Positions 17,577 to 26,732 of a DNA stretch of 64,000 nt are shown here, piece after piece. The position numbers and the translations under genes are program-made. Within the stretch, counting starts at the first letter, position 1. Each line of letters opens with the position of its first letter. Under the pieces are notes generated by a model. The model made no database searches, was not told the DNA's origin, and saw nothing but the letters and a program-made list of their open reading frames with translations. Source of the DNA: Lachnospiraceae bacterium (GTDB taxonomy: Bacteria; Bacillota; Clostridia; Lachnospirales; Lachnospiraceae); NCBI GenBank assembly GCA_018056425.1, contig JAGPFR010000008.1, positions 16,538 to 80,537 on the forward strand, given 5' to 3'.

Positions 17577-18101
17577 TCAATCGAACTTTACAACACCAAT
17601 ATAGGGCAGGTTTCTGTATCTCTGATCATAATCAAGTCCGTAACCTACCACAAACTCATCGGGAATCTGAAATCCCGTATAAGCGACATCCACCTCGGTA
17701 ACACGTCTCGAAGGTTTATCGAGAAGCGTACAGAGCTTAAGGGATCTGGGGCCCCTCTCGGAAAGCATCTTCAGAAGGTAGCTGAGCGTTCTTCCGCTGT
17801 CGACAATATCCTCAACCACGATCACATCCTTATCCTTTAAAGGCTCATCAAGATCCTTAACAATCTTGATCAGACCGCTGGATTCGGTTCCGGAACCGTA
17901 ACTGGATGCGCTCATGAAATCCAGTGAGGTATCAAGCTTGATCCTCTTGGCAAGCTCACACATAAAGAAAGCTCCACCCTTAAGAACGCATACAAGATGA
18001 ACCTGTTTTCCCGCATAATCCCTGGTTATCTGATCGCCGATCTCCTGAATTCTCTTATCTACTTCTTCTTCACTAAGCATTACTTCGACATGTTCAGCCA
18101 T
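17577..18101 (-). CDS. hpt: Hypoxanthine phosphoribosyltransferase
   Basis: A purine-salvage enzyme of 174 residues that converts hypoxanthine or guanine and PRPP to IMP or GMP. The PRPP-binding motif is VIVVEDIVDSGRTL; the C-terminal VVGYGLDYDQRYRNLPYIGV is characteristic of bacterial Hpt. The ATG at 18101 overlaps the tilS stop by 8 bp. Linkage of tilS, hpt and ftsH is a conserved Firmicutes arrangement. Confidence 0.96.
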   Translation of the reverse strand: MAEHVEVMLSEEEVDKRIQEIGDQITRDYAGKQVHLVCVLKGGAFFMCELAKRIKLDTSLDFMSASSYGSGTESSGLIKIVKDLDEPLKDKDVIVVEDIVDSGRTLSYLLKMLSERGPRSLKLCTLLDKPSRRVTEVDVAYTGFQIPDEFVVGYGLDYDQRYRNLPYIGVVKFD

Positions 18102-19533
18102 TTTTTGCCTCCAACACGACTTTTAATATATTTTCTGTTTCGTCTGACAACTTGGCGCTGTCGCCCATCCTGTAGCCGATGACCCACAGCACTTCACTTC
18201 CCACGGCCAATACTCTGATCTTTTCCTTCTCGGAAAAAGAAAGCTTCAGGTCCGTCAGGTAATCGCTCACGGACTTTTTGCATTTTTTGCCGTCTCTGTC
18301 GCGGATAACAATATAGTCTCCGGTTTTTCTGGGTCTTACCTCATAGACAGGGGAAATATTTATTCCTAAATTTGATGCGATGAGGGATATTTTATCACAA
18401 TCGAAATATTTAGTGTACCTGTTAAGAGGATTTGAGGGCTCATAAAGCGCCTCTTTCTCTTCAGTGGTCATATCCGATGACTTTATTTCCGAGACGGTAA
18501 GTCCGGGCTCTTCCGGTGAAGGCATTTCTTTGCCCGGACGTCTCAAAGTAATCCTGTCATGGGAAAAATCCACCAAAATCCCGTACGGAAGGTCCAAGTG
18601 TTTCCCGGAATCTCCCTTAGAAAGCTCCGTTAAAGCAGCTGCATGGACCTCTCCGATGTCTTTTTTGCCCGGGGTAAGGGATGTAAGAACCCTGATCGCA
18701 AGCATTGAAGCGATCACATCCGGAAGCCGGTTAAATGCCTGCTTATCCATTTCGATAAAACCGTCCCCGGAATCACAGATCACATCTTCCTGTGCTTTAT
18801 CCACCACCGTATCGAGATAATCGGTTATATCCCTGAGCTTTGAGCAGGCTCCGGCAATATGGCGAAGCGCTCCGTTACAAACTTTTTCCGCCTCGGGCAG
18901 GATCAGGTTTCTGATACGGTTTCTTGCATACGCATTATCCGCATTTGTCCTGTCCGTTCTGAATTTCTGCCCTATCTTTGCAAGATATTCCTCGATATCT
19001 GCTCTTGATGCGCTTATCAAAGGCCTTATTATCCGGTCTCTTTTATCGGAGATACCGGAAAGCCCTCTTATTCCACTTCCCCGGAAAAGATTGAACATGA
19101 AAGTCTCTGCGCTGTCCTCGATATGATGCGCAACTGCGATCCGGACACTGCCACCCGGAAGGCCCTCTTCCGATTCCCAAAGGGCAGCTTCCTTTTCGAA
19201 GCTTTCATATCTGATCTTTCTTCCGGCCTCTTCTTCCGAACAACCGCTTTTTCTTGCGATCTTCGGAATGTCCTTTTTTATCTCTTTAAAAAGAATACCT
19301 TCCGCTTCGCAGATATTTCTTACAAATTCAGAATCCTCATCCGCTTCACTTCCGCGGATCATATGATTGATATGTATAACCCTGATATGGTCTCCAGGGA
19401 GCAATTTCTTCATCAAAAATAAAAGGCAGATAGAATCTGCCCCGCCGGATACTCCTATGACAAGACGGACAGGTCCGCCTGCCATAATATCATCCATATA
19501 TTCTTTGCAGACGATCTCGGCTTTTGTTTCCAC
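18094..19533 (-). CDS. tilS: tRNA(Ile)-lysidine synthase
   Basis: 479 residues. TilS attaches lysine to C34 of the CAU-anticodon isoleucine tRNA so that it reads AUA. The N-type ATP pyrophosphatase loop is VSGGADS, followed by HINHMIRGSEADEDSEFV and the AVAHHIEDSAETFMFNLFRGSGIRGL segment. The C-terminal TilS domain (TGDYIVIRDRDGKKCKKSVSDYLTDLKL) is present. It begins with GTG at 19533, sharing one base with the TAG stop of ftsB, after GAGG. Confidence 0.95.
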   Translation of the reverse strand: METKAEIVCKEYMDDIMAGGPVRLVIGVSGGADSICLLFLMKKLLPGDHIRVIHINHMIRGSEADEDSEFVRNICEAEGILFKEIKKDIPKIARKSGCSEEEAGRKIRYESFEKEAALWESEEGLPGGSVRIAVAHHIEDSAETFMFNLFRGSGIRGLSGISDKRDRIIRPLISASRADIEEYLAKIGQKFRTDRTNADNAYARNRIRNLILPEAEKVCNGALRHIAGACSKLRDITDYLDTVVDKAQEDVICDSGDGFIEMDKQAFNRLPDVIASMLAIRVLTSLTPGKKDIGEVHAAALTELSKGDSGKHLDLPYGILVDFSHDRITLRRPGKEMPSPEEPGLTVSEIKSSDMTTEEKEALYEPSNPLNRYTKYFDCDKISLIASNLGINISPVYEVRPRKTGDYIVIRDRDGKKCKKSVSDYLTDLKLSFSEKEKIRVLAVGSEVLWVIGYRMGDSAKLSDETENILKVVLEAKNG

Positions 19534-19874
19534 TAGTTATCCTCAAGTCGGAAGATTATCTCGCCTTCGTTTACGAGTCCGAGCTTTTCATGAGCCTGTT
19601 CTTCGGCATACGCTTTGGTCTGAACGTACTTCTCGAGTTCGTTCAGTTCCTCGGCTCTATCAAGTTCGAGTGCGATCTGCTCATCAAGTGCCTGATCCTG
19701 CTCCTCATATACACTGAGTCTGGATTTTACATCCTTGATCTGGATCAGAACAACAACGGTGATCATCAAAATGATGATCGATGCGGTAATATAACCGTAA
19801 GCACCGGATCTTCTGCGGCGCTTTTCCATAGCAGTCTGTTTTTTCTTTTTTGATCTGTTTAAAGCAGTTGCCAT
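19533..19874 (-). CDS. Septum formation initiator family protein (FtsB/DivIC)
   Basis: 113 residues: a basic cytoplasmic head, one transmembrane helix (YITASIIILMITVVVLIQI, about 29-47) and a coiled coil (SRLSVYEEQDQALDEQIALELDRAEELNELEKYV), which is the DivIC/FtsB layout. This protein stabilises the divisome with FtsL at the septum. The ATG overlaps the rqcP stop by one base (TAATG) and follows GAGG. In spore-forming relatives yabP and yabQ usually lie between rqcP and this gene; here nothing does. Confidence 0.92.
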   Translation of the reverse strand: MATALNRSKKKKQTAMEKRRRRSGAYGYITASIIILMITVVVLIQIKDVKSRLSVYEEQDQALDEQIALELDRAEELNELEKYVQTKAYAEEQAHEKLGLVNEGEIIFRLEDN

Positions 19875-20113
19875 TATAATTCCTCATACATCGCGTCGGC
19901 CTCTTCTTTTTTGACCGTTTCGCGAACATCCGTCACTTTTACCCTGAGTTCTCTGTTTCCGAACGAAACACAGATCACATCTCCGACTTTGACATCGGTT
20001 GATGCCTTGGCAGGTCTGTCGTTTATCGTAACTCTTCCGGCATCACAGGCAGAATTCGCCACGGTTCTCCTTTTGATCAGCCTGGAAACCTTCAGATATT
20101 TATCGAGTCTCAT
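19874..20113 (-). CDS. rqcP: S4 domain RNA-binding protein RqcP (HslR family)
   Basis: 79 residues from ATG 20113, where the S4 domain starts at once (MRLDKYLKVSRLIKRRTVANSACDAGRVTINDRPAKASTDVKVGDVI). RqcP works with RqcH in ribosome-associated quality control, helping add alanine tails to stalled nascent chains on 50S subunits. Identity rests on the S4 sequence and on the position upstream of divIC-tilS-hpt-ftsH. Confidence 0.9.
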   Translation of the reverse strand: MRLDKYLKVSRLIKRRTVANSACDAGRVTINDRPAKASTDVKVGDVICVSFGNRELRVKVTDVRETVKKEEADAMYEEL

Positions 20114-20133
20114 ACCATACCTCTGATACAAAA

Positions 20134-20165
20134 GTGCACCCGCCTGACAAGTCAAACGGGTGCGC
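20134..20165 (-). terminator. Hairpin terminator after hup
   Basis: The arms GTGCACCCG and CGGGTGCGC pair almost fully; on the minus strand the stem is followed by TTTTG, a short U-tract. It may allow some read-through into rqcP. Confidence 0.6.
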
Positions 20166-20184
20166 TGTTATACACATAAAACAA

Positions 20185-20457
20185 TTAGTTAAGAGCGTCC
20201 TTAAGAGCCTTGCCAGCCTTGAACTTAGGAGCCTTTGAAGCTTTAATCTTCATAGCCTTGCCGGTCTGAGGATTTCTTCCCTCTCTGGCAGCTCTCTTAA
20301 CAACTTCGAAAGTTCCGAATCCAACAAGCTGAACCTTTTCGCCCTTCTTGAGAGCCTTGGTAACTACGTCAGTGAAAGCCTTAACAGCCTTCTCAGCGTC
20401 CTTCTTGGTAAGATCAGCGGAATCTGCAACAGCTGCAACCAACTCGGTCTTGTTCAT
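20185..20457 (-). CDS. hup: HU family DNA-binding protein
   Basis: The histone-like protein HU, 90 residues, which bends DNA and shapes the nucleoid. The start at ATG 20457 is fixed by AGGAGGAG and by the canonical beginning [25 protein letters not shown]. The arm motif [30 protein letters not shown] is complete. It has its own consensus promoter and terminator, consistent with high expression. Confidence 0.97.
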   Translation of the reverse strand: MNKTELVAAVADSADLTKKDAEKAVKAFTDVVTKALKKGEKVQLVGFGTFEVVKRAAREGRNPQTGKAMKIKASKAPKFKAGKALKDALN

Positions 20458-20522
20458 GATGTAACTCCTCCTGTATTGATGTATGTTTGCGCGGTTTTTT
20501 ACACGAGAAACCACTAAATTAT

Positions 20523-20551
20523 TATATAAACAGAATATGCTTGTTTGTCAA
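20523..20551 (-). promoter_or_regulatory. hup promoter
   Basis: A perfect TTGACA (20551-20546) and TATATA (20528-20523) with a 17-bp spacer on the minus strand; an overlapping TATAAT occurs two bases further on. Confidence 0.8.
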
Positions 20552-20622
20552 GAAAAACAGGGGGTTGAGCGTAAAAAACGCAAAAACGGAGTCTGCCTCA
20601 AAAAGGCTTTGCCATGCGGTTT

Positions 20623-21960
20623 TTAAGGATTCGCCGCTTCCAGATCTGTGAATGAAAACGACATGTCCGAACTGCCTCCGTCGACCGTTATCGTATAGCT
20701 CTTTGTGTTATATCCGCTCATGCTTAAAGTAACTACATGCGACCCTTCGGTTTTGGGGAAATAACAGGGAACCACTCCCACATAATTGCCGTCAACATAG
20801 CATTCCGCGCCCGTCGGGGCATTGATGTAAACCCTGTTATTTGCCGAGGTGGTCTCCTGAGAAGTCTGACCCGATTCGGACGAAGGTGAAGCGGAACCGT
20901 TTCCGCTGACATCCTCGGGTTCTTTTTCCATCGTGATGCTGATGCCGGCACTTTCTTCTCCCACACTCAGATATCTGGTAAGCGTCTGGTATCCGTCGCA
21001 GGTACACATCAGCTGGTGCAGGCCGTATGTAAGTGAGACTGCCGCCGAGGTATCCGTCTTTTCACCGTCTATGTAAAGCGTTGCTTCCGCAGGTGTAATG
21101 GAAAAGAGAACAAGCCCTTCCTTGGGAGCTTCGGGTACTACGTCGGACAGATCCAGGATCGTTTCCAATCCGCGTTTTATGGTTACGCTCCTGTCAACGG
21201 TCGTTCCTCCGGCCGATATTGCGACATTATACGTACCCTCCGGAACCGTTAACAGCATGTCATCCGTGACCTTTTGGATATTCTTGGTACCTATCTCTAT
21301 CCATCCGCCGACAAAATACTCATGCCCGGAAAGCCTTAAATAGCCGTGTCCTTTTTCCACATTGACACTCAGAACGGTTGAGTCTATACCGTGGAAAGTC
21401 AGTATATCCGCACTGTTAAGTTCCCTGTAATCCAGCTCTTCCTTACCAGAATAGCAAAACAGATCGGCGGATAATTTATATATGTCACTTCCGAGAGTTA
21501 CTTCGTTCTTGATATCATCGAAAAGGTACTGATCCGTTGCCTCCTTCGTCCAGGCAGATGCGGACAAAGAAGCCATTGTCAGATGTCTTTTATCCTTGAC
21601 AAACCTCAGCTCCAAGATATCTCCCTCGGATAATTGTGAAAGCGAGATCATCTGTCCGTACCTGTCATAGAATCCCGTAGTTCCGTCATAGCCAAGAGTA
21701 TATCTCTTACCCAGTTCGGAATTCATAAAAGTAAGGGTTGCGCCTTCAATATCCTTACTTACAAGTACGGCCGTATCAGTCGAATCATAATCATATGTTC
21801 CGTATAATACAAAACCGGTATCCGAAACGGTACTTTCACCCGAAGGTGCGCCTGTTACCGGAGTTTTTCCGCATCCGCCCAGGCTTGCGAGCACCATTGC
21901 ACATGCCGTGACAACGGAAATCTTGGTTTTAATGGATTTGAACAAAGAATCAAACAGCAT
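20623..21960 (-). CDS. PEGA domain lipoprotein
   Basis: 445 residues with a lipoprotein signal (KTKISVVTACAMVLASLGGCGK). The middle is beta-rich. Two PEGA-type repeats occur, one with LFSITPAEATLYIDGEKTD...LTYGLHQLMCTCDGYQTLTRYLSVG and one at the C-terminus with VYINAPTGAECYVDGNYVGVVPCYFPKTEGSHVVTLSMSGYNTKSYTITV. They are joined by a Ser/Thr/Gly-rich linker. PEGA domains occur on surface proteins and probably bind carbohydrate or protein. The start overlaps the cca gene by 11 bp. Confidence 0.85.
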   Translation of the reverse strand: MLFDSLFKSIKTKISVVTACAMVLASLGGCGKTPVTGAPSGESTVSDTGFVLYGTYDYDSTDTAVLVSKDIEGATLTFMNSELGKRYTLGYDGTTGFYDRYGQMISLSQLSEGDILELRFVKDKRHLTMASLSASAWTKEATDQYLFDDIKNEVTLGSDIYKLSADLFCYSGKEELDYRELNSADILTFHGIDSTVLSVNVEKGHGYLRLSGHEYFVGGWIEIGTKNIQKVTDDMLLTVPEGTYNVAISAGGTTVDRSVTIKRGLETILDLSDVVPEAPKEGLVLFSITPAEATLYIDGEKTDTSAAVSLTYGLHQLMCTCDGYQTLTRYLSVGEESAGISITMEKEPEDVSGNGSASPSSESGQTSQETTSANNRVYINAPTGAECYVDGNYVGVVPCYFPKTEGSHVVTLSMSGYNTKSYTITVDGGSSDMSFSFTDLEAANP

Positions 21961-23290
21961 CTTTCATCCCGCCTGCGATTTTCAACAAGGTTTCTTTTTC
22001 ATTCAATGAAGGATCATCAATTACTTTATCCAAAAGCAATCCCAGGACTTTACCCAGTCCGGGACCGGGATCTATTCCGAGGGCAACCAGATCTTTTCCG
22101 TTTACCGCCAGATTTTTGAGGCTGTAGCACTGGTTTTCCTTAAGAACGGTCTCATATCCGGCCGAATACTGCGCAAGCGTCTCCAGCTTTTCATCTCTTT
22201 TGAACATGCTCTGCGCTAAAATATCAGCCCTTTCCACTTCCAGAAGAAGAGGAAAATCTTCTTCCATCAGCCTGACGCCTTTTCGCACCGCCCTTGGACT
22301 GCAGGGGATTCCCTTCCCGAGGTCATGGTACCTGATCAGTCTGCAGACCCTTCTTATAGTATCATTATCTAGCTTCCACCTGCGAAGGATTTCTTCGGCC
22401 ATCTCCGCACCGAGCTGCGCATGACCGTGAAAATGAGTTATTCCTTCATCGTCTATGGTAAGGGTCTCCGGCTTGGCGATGTCATGGAGAAGCATCGTCA
22501 GACGGATTATCCTGTCGTTTTTCGATAATCTTACCGATTCGATCAAATGCTCGCCCACATTGTACATATGATGCGGGTGATTTTGTGCGGTCACCATGGC
22601 TTTATCGAATTCCGGAAAAAATACCGCAGTCAGTCCCGTTTCGTAAGCTGTCCTTATCATCTCGGGATGATCCGACGTGAGAAGTTTGATCAGCTCGGTT
22701 GTGATCCTCTCGGCGGATACGACCGAAAGGGTTTCGGATCTTTTTTTGATCGAAGAATAAACATCCGGGTCGAGTTTATATCCGAGTTTTGCTGCAAATC
22801 TCACTGCCCTGAGCATTCTGAGAGCATCCTCGGAAAAACGTTCTTCCGCATTTCCGACGCAGCGGATGATCCCGTCCCGAAGATCCTGCATTCCGCCGAA
22901 AAGATCGATCAAACCGGAGCGGTCATTGTACGCCATGGCATTGATCGTGAAATCTCTTCTTTTCAGATCATCCTCAAGGCTTGGAACAAAGGTCACTTTA
23001 TCGGGGTGCCTTCCGTCACTGTATGCTCCGTCCGTGCGATAGGTCGTTACTTCGTATCCTTCGCTTCCTCTCATTACGGTAATGGTTCCGTGCTGAAGTC
23101 CGGTATCCACTGTTCTCTTAAAAAGTGACTTTACCTCAAGCGGAAGAGCATTGGTGGTTATATCCCAGTCATCGGGTTCTTTTCCCAGAACGCTGTCCCT
23201 GACACAACCGCCGACGATGTAGGCTTCGTATCCCGCATCAAAAAGTGTCTCCAATATATAATTTACTTCTTTTGGAATCTTTATGTTCAT
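21950..23290 (-). CDS. cca: CCA tRNA nucleotidyltransferase
   Basis: 446 residues. It belongs to the class II nucleotidyltransferase family: YIVGGCVRDSVLGKEPDDWDITTNALP carries the GGxVRD and DxD motifs, and RRDFTINAMAYN follows. An HD-type segment (LTMLLHDIAKPETLT...HFHGHAQLGAEMAEEILRRWKLDN) is present in the C-terminal half. The enzyme builds or repairs the 3' CCA end of tRNAs, which matters because both tRNA genes here lack an encoded CCA. The downstream PEGA gene overlaps it. Confidence 0.95.
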   Translation of the reverse strand: MNIKIPKEVNYILETLFDAGYEAYIVGGCVRDSVLGKEPDDWDITTNALPLEVKSLFKRTVDTGLQHGTITVMRGSEGYEVTTYRTDGAYSDGRHPDKVTFVPSLEDDLKRRDFTINAMAYNDRSGLIDLFGGMQDLRDGIIRCVGNAEERFSEDALRMLRAVRFAAKLGYKLDPDVYSSIKKRSETLSVVSAERITTELIKLLTSDHPEMIRTAYETGLTAVFFPEFDKAMVTAQNHPHHMYNVGEHLIESVRLSKNDRIIRLTMLLHDIAKPETLTIDDEGITHFHGHAQLGAEMAEEILRRWKLDNDTIRRVCRLIRYHDLGKGIPCSPRAVRKGVRLMEEDFPLLLEVERADILAQSMFKRDEKLETLAQYSAGYETVLKENQCYSLKNLAVNGKDLVALGIDPGPGLGKVLGLLLDKVIDDPSLNEKETLLKIAGGMKDAV

Positions 23291-23296
23291 ATATCA

Positions 23297-23345
23297 AAAA
23301 AATGCGACCGTAAGAAGAGTCTTGACCTCTGTCTTCCGGCCGCAA
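23297..23345 (-). terminator. Intrinsic terminator after the foldase gene
   Basis: On the minus strand, TGCGGCCG pairs with CGGTCGCA (one G-T pair), with an inner GAAGA/TCTTC pairing, and is followed by seven T residues. It separates the foldase gene from cca. Confidence 0.8.
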
Positions 23346-23366
23346 AAATTTCGGTAATCGGATATA

Positions 23367-24914
23367 TTATTCAGCAGGAGCCGTATTATAAAGCTCTTCC
23401 ATCTGCTGAAGGAGCTGAGCAGCAGCTTCAACGGATATATACTCGAGGTTTCCGTTAGGATCATCAACCGTAAGAGGTTCGGTGATTCCTGCCAGATAAT
23501 TGTCCATTTCCTCCGACATCAAGATATTCTTAATAGTATAATACCACGAAGGCTTTCCTTCGCCCACATAATAAACCACATAAGTAACGGATGAAACTTC
23601 ATCGAAGTAATATGTGGTATCACCGGCAACACGTGAAGCATCGTTTGACCAGGCGCTGAGATCTCCGGGAAGAGCAGATCCGGTTATTCCCTCATAAAGA
23701 CCATCCGGTACGTTCTGATCCTGTGCATACTGGTTATAGAGTGAAATGAATGCTTCTTCAGTGCTTCCTGCGGCAGCATACTCTGAAAGGATCTGAGCTC
23801 CGTTATCTTCATTGGTGGAGATGATCCTGAGGGAAAGAGTGGGCTCCTCATCTCTGTATCTTGCAACGAATCCTACTACGAAATAACTGTTTGATACCTC
23901 AGCCTTAACTACGGTAGTATCACCTTCTTTTCTGGAAGGATCAAGGATCCAGTTACGGATCTGATAATTTACGACAGCTGACTTTTCGGCTTCATGAACC
24001 TCACCATCTTCAAAAACGGTGGTTTCAGCTTCATCGGCAAGTTCCTTGGCAGCATCCATAGCTGCGTTTACTTCTGCTTCGGAAGGAGTATAGGTTCCGT
24101 CCTCTGCTACGGCTGCACCTTCATCTGCAAGATCGGTAGGCTCAGTGGGAAGTTCCGCATCGATTCTGACCATCTTATAATCGAAAACATCATAATCGTC
24201 GGCATCTTCGGTATAACGTGCTTCGATCTGCTCATCGGTAGGCTCGAAGCTGTTCTGCTTATAATCGCTGTACTCGGCAACGAGAAGGGTCTCTCTTACA
24301 TACTTCTCGATCTTGCTTTCGGTAGCAAATTCACCGAGGGACTCTTTGTAATATGCTCCGACGCTCATCTCGGCTTCTTTTGCTTCATCTCTCATGCGCT
24401 GAGCATAATTGTCATACGCCTCGGTGATATCAGCCGTATAGCCTTCTTTGGCAATCTCCGCATTAAGGGCAATGGTCTGCTTAATGCGATCTACAGCTTC
24501 CTTCTGGAAATACTGTCTGAAGGTAAGAGTATCGTCATACATCTGGTCTTCGATGGTGTTAACATCCATTCCGTAATATGAGAGAACGGAACTGTAATTA
24601 TTTATGTATGCATTCTTTACCATGTTGTAGTTGTAGTCATACTCAACACGGCTGATCTGTCTGCCCCCGATGGTACAGATAGTCTCATTCATCGCCAGAT
24701 ACTTTCTGATAGGGAAAGATGCGATAAATGCGATGATCGCAACAAGGATCACGATACCTGCGATCTTCCAGATAAGCTGCTCACGCTTCTCACGCTTTCT
24801 GGCCTCCTTGCGCTTCTCCATTTTCATATCATAGTGCGTTTTGACGGTCTTTTCGGCCTTTTCCGTCTGTTCGGTATTCTCCGTCTTAACGGCACTTTCG
24901 GTTTTCTCGGACAT
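23367..24914 (-). CDS. Membrane-anchored SurA/PrsA-like foldase
   Basis: 515 residues. A hydrophilic N-terminal tail with Lys-Thr-Glu-rich repeats (1-45) precedes one transmembrane helix (IWKIAGIVILVAIIAFIASFPI, about 48-69). The large outer part begins with a SurA_N-like helical chaperone module (ICTIGGRQISRVEYDYNYNMVKNAY...AVDRIKQTIALNAEIAKEGYT). I see no clear parvulin active-site motif, so peptidyl-prolyl isomerase activity is doubtful. It probably assists folding of exported proteins. Anchoring by an N-terminal helix rather than a lipid sets it apart from PrsA. Confidence 0.75.
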   Translation of the reverse strand: MSEKTESAVKTENTEQTEKAEKTVKTHYDMKMEKRKEARKREKREQLIWKIAGIVILVAIIAFIASFPIRKYLAMNETICTIGGRQISRVEYDYNYNMVKNAYINNYSSVLSYYGMDVNTIEDQMYDDTLTFRQYFQKEAVDRIKQTIALNAEIAKEGYTADITEAYDNYAQRMRDEAKEAEMSVGAYYKESLGEFATESKIEKYVRETLLVAEYSDYKQNSFEPTDEQIEARYTEDADDYDVFDYKMVRIDAELPTEPTDLADEGAAVAEDGTYTPSEAEVNAAMDAAKELADEAETTVFEDGEVHEAEKSAVVNYQIRNWILDPSRKEGDTTVVKAEVSNSYFVVGFVARYRDEEPTLSLRIISTNEDNGAQILSEYAAAGSTEEAFISLYNQYAQDQNVPDGLYEGITGSALPGDLSAWSNDASRVAGDTTYYFDEVSSVTYVVYYVGEGKPSWYYTIKNILMSEEMDNYLAGITEPLTVDDPNGNLEYISVEAAAQLLQQMEELYNTAPAE

Positions 24915-24981
24915 AAAAATCTCCTTTCATACCGGGCGATCTGGTCTATCAGCCCCGCGCATTGCAATATTCTATCCCATT

Positions 24982-25797
24982 TTAGAGCTTTTGGGAAGAT
25001 TTTTCACAAATATGACACATATACATATCGGCTATGTCAAGGTCGGTCAAACTGTAGAGCATCCTTGCACCGGCCGCATCTTCGACCTCATTTACAACCC
25101 ACTTTCCGTGATCTTTGATAACATCAACCCCGATGTAATCAGCCAGCAGGTAATCCGAGAGCTTAAGAGCCATGTCGGCAACCTCGGCCGGCGGCTCAGC
25201 TAGGGCAGCTTCTCCGCCCAGACTGAAATTACTCCTGAAATCTTTTTGGGAAGTACGGAGAACCGAAGCAACTATTTTCCCGCCGAGTATGTACAGGCGC
25301 ATATCCTGACCCGGGGTATCACACATCTTTTGGATTATCCACTCCGAAGGATTCAGCCCCCTGATGATCTCGCGAACTTCCTCATATTTACGGGCCATAA
25401 ATACCCTGTTTCCGCCATGACCCCTTCTGTGCTTTACAATATAAGGAGCCTTGAACGGGATCTCGTCTTCGGGAGTATCCCCGGGAACAGTCTCCATTAC
25501 AGGCATGCCCAATTCGCGGAAAAGATCGTACTCTTCCAGTTTGTCATTTCCTATTCGAACCGTTTCCGAATTATTAAAGCTCTTGATACCCAGGCCTTCA
25601 AAATATCTTGATACCTCTTCGTCCCTGGATCTGTTAATTACAAAAACCGCTTCGGTTTCCTCAAAAGCCTGCCAGGGGGTTACCAGATCGAGCCTGATAC
25701 CTTTTTCGGCTGCTTTTTCGGTTAACCGGTCTATAAACCATCTGTTTTTTTCTGCATCCGCTTCGAAATATACAAGAAGCGCTCTTTTATCTTTCAT
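24982..25797 (-). CDS. ATP-grasp protein, RimK-like (second of a pair)
   Basis: 271 residues. The ATP-grasp fold is shown by APYIVKHRRGHGGNRVFMA (phosphate-binding loop), the EWIIQKM hinge and the metal-binding end VVNEVEDAAGARML. RimK-type enzymes join an amino acid to a carboxylate through an acyl phosphate. Here the common metal-site pattern Glu-x-Asn is replaced by Asn-Glu-Val-Glu-Asp. The start lies 11 bp inside the end of the other ATP-grasp gene, so the two products are probably made together. The substrate is unknown. Confidence 0.75.
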   Translation of the reverse strand: MKDKRALLVYFEADAEKNRWFIDRLTEKAAEKGIRLDLVTPWQAFEETEAVFVINRSRDEEVSRYFEGLGIKSFNNSETVRIGNDKLEEYDLFRELGMPVMETVPGDTPEDEIPFKAPYIVKHRRGHGGNRVFMARKYEEVREIIRGLNPSEWIIQKMCDTPGQDMRLYILGGKIVASVLRTSQKDFRSNFSLGGEAALAEPPAEVADMALKLSDYLLADYIGVDVIKDHGKWVVNEVEDAAGARMLYSLTDLDIADMYMCHICEKSSQKL

Positions 25798-26659
25798 CTA
25801 CGTGCTCTTTTATATAACTGATTATGTGTTCGGCCATATTTATGCCGGTGCATTCAAGGGTAGTTTTAAAATGCGGATTTGAGTTGACCTCGCATATGAT
25901 CGGTCCCTCTTTTCCAAACAAAACGTCCACTCCGGCAAAATCCAGGCCAAGTGCTTTACATGCGGCAATTGCCAGCTCTTCCTGTTCTTTGGTCGCATCA
26001 AATCTTTTCATGCTTCCGCCGTTTGTGATATTCGAACGGAAATCATTGTCATTATATCTGTACATCGAGGCCACAACCCGGTCACCGACAACATTTATCC
26101 TGACGTCCCTTCCGGCGGACTCTTCTATGTATTCCTGCATTATAAAGGGATGTTCCTTAAAAGATGCTATCAGGACTTCGGCTTCATATGAATTCTTGAC
26201 CAGATGTACCTGCTGCCCGAAAGATCCCCTGTTTTCTTTGATGATCATCGGGTATCCGATTTCTTCCTCGGCTTTCCTTAAGAAAGACATATCGGTACAG
26301 CCAAAAGTCGGATATGCCTTGGGGGATAGAAATGTTTTGGGCGTTCTTATACCTTCTTCAACAAGCGCAATGGCTGTCTGGCCTTTATCATCGCAGACCT
26401 CAATACTCTGAGACGAGTTAAAAAGTCTGAGTCCGCGCTTTTCAAGGCGTGATGCAAGGAGAATATCCTTGTCCCAGAAGATTCCGAAATCGGGAAGTTC
26501 ATAATCCTCAAATCTGCTCTGAACACTGCAATTAATATCGGATGAGGTCTTCATCTCCAGCTCGACTCCGACCTTCTTTCCGGCTTCGAGAAGCAGATTA
26601 TATATCTCACTGAACTTATCCCACTTAACAAATGAATTTACGATTAGCCAACCCTTCAA
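25787..26659 (-). CDS. ATP-grasp protein, RimK family (first of a pair)
   Basis: 290 residues. The ATP-grasp core is well kept: GYPMIIKENRGSFGQQVHLV, PFIMQEYIEESAGRDVRINVVGDRVVASMYR and the metal-binding CEVNSNPHF. These match RimK/LysX-type amino-acid ligases. It overlaps the next ATP-grasp gene by 11 bp. No dedicated peptide-carrier gene (such as lysW) is seen near it, so the acceptor remains unknown. Confidence 0.82.
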   Translation of the reverse strand: MKGWLIVNSFVKWDKFSEIYNLLLEAGKKVGVELEMKTSSDINCSVQSRFEDYELPDFGIFWDKDILLASRLEKRGLRLFNSSQSIEVCDDKGQTAIALVEEGIRTPKTFLSPKAYPTFGCTDMSFLRKAEEEIGYPMIIKENRGSFGQQVHLVKNSYEAEVLIASFKEHPFIMQEYIEESAGRDVRINVVGDRVVASMYRYNDNDFRSNITNGGSMKRFDATKEQEELAIAACKALGLDFAGVDVLFGKEGPIICEVNSNPHFKTTLECTGINMAEHIISYIKEHVDER

Positions 26660-26732
26660 TGCATTATCCTTCCCGATGCTTACTTATCGCACGAACAGAA
26701 TTTTATCATAAGCCGGATTTATTGAATATCCT

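Noticed and set aside
22547-23128. Plus-strand frame of 193 codons
   Set aside because: It is the complement of the cca gene, which carries intact motifs in the other direction.
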